In this document: piece after piece, positions 15,579 to 19,172 of the stretch
Position numbering within the stretch: position 1 is the stretch's first letter
Layout of the letters: every line of letters starts with the position of its first letter
Source of the DNA: Gammaproteobacteria bacterium
GTDB lineage: Bacteria; Pseudomonadota; Gammaproteobacteria; UBA4575
NCBI GenBank assembly: GCA_028281205.1
Contig: JANQKJ010000236.1
Span: 1 to 19,172, forward strand
DNA: 19,172 bases
Direction: 5' to 3'
Notes under the pieces: generated by a model
The model's database searches: none
What the model saw: only the letters and a program-made list of their open reading frames with translations
What the model was told of the DNA's origin: nothing
Position numbers and translations under genes: made by a program

Positions 15579-17036
15579 TTAGCAACGACGTGCGTCGTTC
15601 TTTTTATCCTTGTTTTTATGTTTTGATTGCTTGCGTTTATTTTTACGGTCTTGACGTGATTGCATAGTGCTGCCTTCCTGTTTAAATGTAGTTAGGTCCA
15701 TTTCATTCTTTTCAACAGCTACACCCCAGCCTAGTTCCTCATCTTGGTCATAACGTTTTCCCAGTTGCCATGCAATTTGTGCTCTGGCCAATTCAACACC
15801 TAAATAAAAACCATGCGCACCATCGTCTGCGACATCTAGATGAGGATAGAGATCGAAGGGGTCGGTTGCATCCCAAATGCCATCGCGATTGTATATGAAG
15901 ATGCCCTCATCACATACTTGTATTCTAAAATTTGGATCACGAACATTGTCAGAAAACTCTTTGATTTCATCTATGTTGTATGGAAAGGGTTTGCGCTCAT
16001 GCAGCGCCATTAACCCATTATCGTAACCCTTTGGTGGAATATGATCCTGTTTTGATGCATACATGATGCGGCGTGCAAGGTCGGCTTCTTTGACTGCTTT
16101 ACGGCAATGTTCGCTAACTTCTGTGGTTAATATATATGCTATATCCAGTTCGGAAATTATGCCCATTAACAAAGCATTAGTGCCTGCGGTATCGGCATGT
16201 GTTAACTCGGTTAGATTTCCTACGCCCATCATGATTTCTATATCCGGGTAACGTTTACGCAGATTGCGATAACGCACAATAGACTCAGTAAAATTAAAAT
16301 TTATAGGGTCCAGAATTGGGTCGGCGATGAAACGAACTCCCTCAGATAGCAAAGTATCGATAGTTTTATACAGGGAGCGCATATTGGTAGGCGGATCCCC
16401 GATGACAATAGGTGTAGAGTCAACTTTTTCAAGTACCCACAAGGAGTTATATTGCAAACTTAATAAAAAATCTGCGCCAGCTTTACCACCGGTAACTAGG
16501 TCTTCTGCCAATAAAGAATCAACACTGACTTTAAAACCAGCAGATTTCAGCGCTTGCACAGATTCACTTAAATGAGCAAATGGCGTATTCGGCAAACAGC
16601 CAAGATCGATAACATTTGCTCCATCACGTTTATATTGTTCGGCGCGCTCCAATATTTGCTCTACCGTCATATTAGGTGCATCAACGATTTCAGCAAAGAT
16701 GTCTGTTGAATAATGATTCAGATCGGTTCTTTTAATTTCGTGACCGAAATGCTGTGGTAGATCTTTAAGTTCTTCTGGACCACGTTCCACCTCAACACCT
16801 AATAGATGTGCCAATTGTTCTATATCTCCCCGACAGCGTCCCGGAAGGATAATCTTGTCGTAGTCATTTACTTCTTTTAAGCGCCGTGCAATTAAGTCTG
16901 TTGTCATGAGGGCCGCGACACTGACGCCGATTTGATACACCTCATAGCTAAATTCCGTAGGCTGCATGCTTTCTAGCACTTTATGCAAACTTTTTTCAGC
17001 TAACTTACCAGTGAGAAAGAGTAATCGTTGAGACAT
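15579..17036 (-). CDS. Dihydropteroate-synthase-related protein (DUF6513-type) of C1-cofactor metabolism
   Basis: A 485-residue cytoplasmic protein. Residues 1-110 form an N-terminal domain (LLFLTGKLAEKSL..., DKIILPGRCRGD) found with this family. Residues about 115-340 are a pterin-binding TIM barrel like dihydropteroate synthase: GANVIDLG (139-146), VSVDS (170-174), RFIADPIL (235-242) and MMGVGNLTE (269-277). The canonical folate enzyme is ~280 residues, so this is a distinct paralogue and not folP. It belongs to a family tied to tetrahydromethanopterin-type pathways in archaea and methylotrophs; the reaction is unproven. The last 26 residues (about 460-485) are very basic (KNKRKQSKHKNKDKK) and look disordered. 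First gene of a three-gene operon, divergent from recJ. Confidence 0.85.
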   Translation of the reverse strand: MSQRLLFLTGKLAEKSLHKVLESMQPTEFSYEVYQIGVSVAALMTTDLIARRLKEVNDYDKIILPGRCRGDIEQLAHLLGVEVERGPEELKDLPQHFGHEIKRTDLNHYSTDIFAEIVDAPNMTVEQILERAEQYKRDGANVIDLGCLPNTPFAHLSESVQALKSAGFKVSVDSLLAEDLVTGGKAGADFLLSLQYNSLWVLEKVDSTPIVIGDPPTNMRSLYKTIDTLLSEGVRFIADPILDPINFNFTESIVRYRNLRKRYPDIEIMMGVGNLTELTHADTAGTNALLMGIISELDIAYILTTEVSEHCRKAVKEADLARRIMYASKQDHIPPKGYDNGLMALHERKPFPYNIDEIKEFSDNVRDPNFRIQVCDEGIFIYNRDGIWDATDPFDLYPHLDVADDGAHGFYLGVELARAQIAWQLGKRYDQDEELGWGVAVEKNEMDLTTFKQEGSTMQSRQDRKNKRKQSKHKNKDKKNDARRC

Positions 17037-17106
17037 CGATATAAATTAAAATTAAAACAATAACTTGTTATAGATATTTAGAAATAACTTCATATGTAAA
17101 TTTATC

Positions 17107-17120
17107 CACATTCGCATGTG
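17107..17120. repeat. Small inverted repeat in the recJ / C1-cofactor divergent promoter region
   Basis: CACAT-TCGC-ATGTG gives a 5-base-pair dyad with four central bases in the 116-base divergent region. It is 71-84 bases before the DHPS-like start and 33-46 bases before the recJ start, where a regulator or a -10/-35 region could lie. The call is weak and based on symmetry alone. Confidence 0.2.
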
Positions 17121-17152
17121 AGATTTAATTTGATGTTGGTAAACTTGCGCTA

Positions 17153-18901
17153 ATGATTTCACAAATTAAACGCCGCGCAGCGCTTATAGAACAACCACTT
17201 GCGCAATCTGAGCTTCCAGATTTACTGCAGAGAGTATACGCCAATCGAGGCGTGACAGATCCCGCTGATTTGGAGTTGACGATACAAAATATTCTGCCGC
17301 CAAGCTCACTTAGCGGCACACTAGAAGCTGCAAAATTACTCTTTACTGCAATCAAAGAAGTTAAATCGATTGTTATTGTGGGTGATTACGATGCTGATGG
17401 GGCTACCAGTACTGCTGTCGCTATGAGAGGGTTAAAGTTATTGGGTGCCCAACATATTAATTATTTAGTGCCCAATCGCTTTGAATTTGGTTACGGCTTG
17501 ACGCCTGAAATTGTTGATTTGGCTGCACAATATCAACCCGACATGATCATTACTGTTGATAATGGAATTTCCAGTATCGATGGCGTCAAACACGCGCGGG
17601 ATTTGGGAATTGAGGTATTAGTGACTGATCACCATTTACCTGGTGATGTATTACCCATAGCTAATGTGATTGTTAACCCAAATCAGCCTAGCGATAATTT
17701 TCTTAGTAAATCTCTCGCGGGCGTTGGTGTGATGTTTTATGTACTGATTGCATTACGTAGCTATATGAGAGAGCAGGGTTGGTTCAAAAATAATAAGCTA
17801 TCCGAACCTAATTTTGCTCAGGTATTAGACTTGGTTGCTTTAGGCACTGTGGCTGATGTGGTTCCATTAGATAAGAACAATCGTATTCTAGTTGAGCAAG
17901 GCTTGCGGCGCATCAGAGCCGGACAATGTTGCCCTGGGATATTAGCTTTACTCAAAGTGGCTAATTGTGAGTTTTCGCGTGCTGTTGCAAGTGATCTGGC
18001 TTTCTACATTGGCCCTAGGCTTAATGCGGCGGGGAGACTTGAGGATATGTCGATTGGTATCGAGTGTTTGTTATGTCCTAGTCATGAAACTGCCGACCAA
18101 ATGGCTGCCCGTTTGCATGCATTAAATGTAGAGCGCAGAGAGATCGAAAGCCAGATGAAAGACGAAGCGATAAAAAGTCTGGAAAAAATTGATCTTGGCT
18201 TCAATCAAAGTTCACAACAGTTAGCTATTGGTATATGCATATATCAGCAACATTGGCATCAGGGTGTGATTGGTATTGTCGCCGCACGCATAAAAGAAAA
18301 ATATTATCGGCCAACAATTGCTTTTGCTGACGCTGGTAACAATGAATTAAAAGGTTCTGCGCGTTCAATTCAGGGTGTGCATATTCGCGATGTGCTTGAT
18401 ACAGTCGCTGCAAAACATCCCAATATCATTTCCAAATTTGGTGGTCATGCTATGGCTGCGGGCTTGAGCTTGGATAAAAATAAATACCAGCAATTTGTTG
18501 ATGCATTCAACCAAGTGCTCTCAGAGTGGGTTAGTCAGGATGATCTGCACCAGGAAATTTTGTCTGATGGTGAACTCAATGATGACCATTTTAGCTTAGC
18601 CACTGCTAAATCTTTGCGCGACTCGGGGCCTTGGGGGCAAGGTTTCCCTGCGCCGGTATTTGATGGTCAATGTAAGGTGCTCGATTATCGAGTAGTGGGT
18701 GAGCATCACTTGAAGCTTACTTTGCAACCAACTAATGGGGAACATTCACTGGCAGCAATCGCATTTAATTATGCGAATTATAAGTGGAATAATAGAGCAA
18801 CCATAGTGCATGCTGCTTATGAATTAGATGTTAACCGTTTTCGTGGTATTGAAACGCCGCAACTGCTAATTAAACACCTTGAAGTACGTGCAATGCAGTG
18901 A
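17153..18901 (+). CDS. recJ: Single-stranded-DNA-specific 5'-3' exonuclease RecJ
   Basis: A 582-residue RecJ, the normal length for gammaproteobacteria (577 in Escherichia coli). It degrades single-stranded DNA 5' to 3' in recombination and mismatch repair. DHH-family motifs are intact: GDYDADG (77-83), VDNG (135-138), TDHHLPG (158-164), then VALGTVADVVPL, GPRLNAAGRLEDMSIG and the DHHA1 motif FGGHAMAAGLSL. The C-terminal OB region ends with YELDVNRFRG...LLIKHLEV. The ATG at 17153 has no clear ribosome site, but ISQIKRRAALIEQPLAQSELPDLLQRVYANRGV aligns with the family N-terminus. prfB follows 140 bases later, the classic recJ-prfB order. Confidence 0.97.
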   Translation: MISQIKRRAALIEQPLAQSELPDLLQRVYANRGVTDPADLELTIQNILPPSSLSGTLEAAKLLFTAIKEVKSIVIVGDYDADGATSTAVAMRGLKLLGAQHINYLVPNRFEFGYGLTPEIVDLAAQYQPDMIITVDNGISSIDGVKHARDLGIEVLVTDHHLPGDVLPIANVIVNPNQPSDNFLSKSLAGVGVMFYVLIALRSYMREQGWFKNNKLSEPNFAQVLDLVALGTVADVVPLDKNNRILVEQGLRRIRAGQCCPGILALLKVANCEFSRAVASDLAFYIGPRLNAAGRLEDMSIGIECLLCPSHETADQMAARLHALNVERREIESQMKDEAIKSLEKIDLGFNQSSQQLAIGICIYQQHWHQGVIGIVAARIKEKYYRPTIAFADAGNNELKGSARSIQGVHIRDVLDTVAAKHPNIISKFGGHAMAAGLSLDKNKYQQFVDAFNQVLSEWVSQDDLHQEILSDGELNDDHFSLATAKSLRDSGPWGQGFPAPVFDGQCKVLDYRVVGEHHLKLTLQPTNGEHSLAAIAFNYANYKWNNRATIVHAAYELDVNRFRGIETPQLLIKHLEVRAMQ

Positions 18902-18959
18902 GATTTTTGCATTCACTGAGGACTTGTATTCCAGTAGAATACTGCTGCAAATTTCGGGT

Positions 18960-18983
18960 CTATGATCGATCATAGTCGACTAT
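18960..18983. repeat. Two overlapping perfect palindromes between recJ and prfB
   Basis: CTATGATCGATCATAG (18960-18975) and ATAGTCGACTAT (18972-18983) are each perfect palindromes and share the central ATAG. In RNA the middle ATAG could pair with the CTAT on either side, so the two hairpins exclude each other. The first contains two GATC sites. They lie about 60-80 bases before the prfB start. No T-run follows directly, so this is not a standard terminator. Confidence 0.5.
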
Positions 18984-19041
18984 CTTATTTGTCAGGTATG
19001 ACTAAATCTAAAAGATAAATAACTCAATAATGGATTAAATA

Positions 19042-19172
19042 ATGGAGTTAGCACCTTATTATACTCAGCTAAAAGAACTTAGTGAACGCGTAACGGCGCT
19101 AAGGGGGTATCTTTGACTTTGATACTAAGGCTGAACAGCTAGAAGAAGTTTCACGCGAACTAGAAGACCCTA
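19042..19172 (+). CDS. prfB: Peptide chain release factor 2 (RF2), 5' end with programmed +1 frameshift
   Basis: Only the first ~43 codons are in the window. The zero frame reads MELAPYYTQLKELSERVTALRGYL and then meets TGA at 19114-19116. Skipping the T at 19114 continues as DFDTKAEQLEEVSRELEDP, the normal RF2 N-terminal coiled-coil region. RF2 recognises UGA and UAA and releases finished proteins. The in-frame UGA makes its synthesis self-regulated, because low RF2 allows more frameshifting. The ATG at 19042 is chosen because it gives the expected 24-codon pre-shift peptide; another ATG at 19030 stops after two codons. The ribosome site is weak (TGGA). The gene continues beyond the right edge. 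Confidence 0.96.
19102..19117 (+). promoter_or_regulatory. prfB programmed +1 frameshift signal
   Basis: AGGGGGTATCTTTGAC holds the internal Shine-Dalgarno AGGGGG, the slippery codon CTT (19111-19113) and the stop TGA followed by C. All parts and the spacing agree with the Escherichia coli prfB site. The ribosome slips from CTT to TTT and continues at GAC (19115). Confidence 0.97.

Noticed and set aside
15583..15585. TTG as start of the DUF447 protein
   Set aside because: Would add six residues outside the family's usual N-terminus; ATG at 15567 gives the expected start.
15579..17036. Calling the DHPS-like gene folP
   Set aside because: It is far longer than folate-pathway DHPS, has an extra N-terminal domain, and sits with mfnB and DUF447 instead of folate or glmM genes.

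Overview
The window looks like a chromosomal piece of an AT-rich gammaproteobacterium. The recJ-prfB order and the sequence of RecJ are gammaproteobacterial, and the Na+-translocating NADH:quinone oxidoreductase operon and type IV minor pilin operon fit that group. Three genes on the minus strand (a dihydropteroate-synthase-like protein, a DUF447 protein and MfnB) belong to the set used for methanofuran and tetrahydromethanopterin-type C1 carriers. That suggests a methylotroph, for example of the Methylococcales or Methylophaga type. This lineage guess is inference, because no rRNA gene or other marker is present.

Layout. (1) Positions 1-3475, minus strand: minor pilin operon fimT/gspH-like, pilV, pilW, pilX and the 5' part of pilY1, which runs off the left edge. 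(2) 3476-4137: a long AT-rich stretch without a gene. (3) 4138-4893 plus strand: secreted DUF1223 thioredoxin-like protein. (4) 4913-5797 minus strand: CDF-type metal exporter with a natural run of six histidines at its N-terminus. (5) 5798-6118: divergent intergenic region with a good sigma-54-type -24/-12 element facing the nqr operon. (6) 6119-12535 plus strand: nqrABCDEF, the 55-codon maturation gene nqrM and a two-CBS-domain protein, mostly joined by start/stop overlaps. (7) 12552-14165 minus strand: a large acyltransferase with a FemAB/BioF2-like part and a probable second GNAT part. (8) 14288-17036 minus strand: the C1-cofactor trio, with genes overlapping or nearly so. (9) 17153-18901 plus strand: recJ, then prfB from 19042, which is cut by the right edge but includes the complete programmed +1 frameshift site.

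How the parts work together. The pilins form the tip-priming complex of a type IV pilus with PilY1. The Nqr operon codes for a complete sodium-pumping respiratory complex plus its iron-delivery/assembly factor NqrM. All expected cofactor residues are visible: the two FMN-threonines, the ferredoxin cysteines and the NqrD/E cysteines. The C1-cofactor trio would feed the formaldehyde-oxidation pathway, whose catalytic genes are not in this window. No mobile element, tRNA, rRNA or CRISPR array was seen.

The most interesting points are the CBS protein translationally coupled to nqrM, the possible sigma-54 control of nqr, the detached C1-cofactor operon with two poorly characterised members and a neighbouring acyltransferase, and a PilY1 N-terminus whose metal-binding (MIDAS-like) motif is missing.
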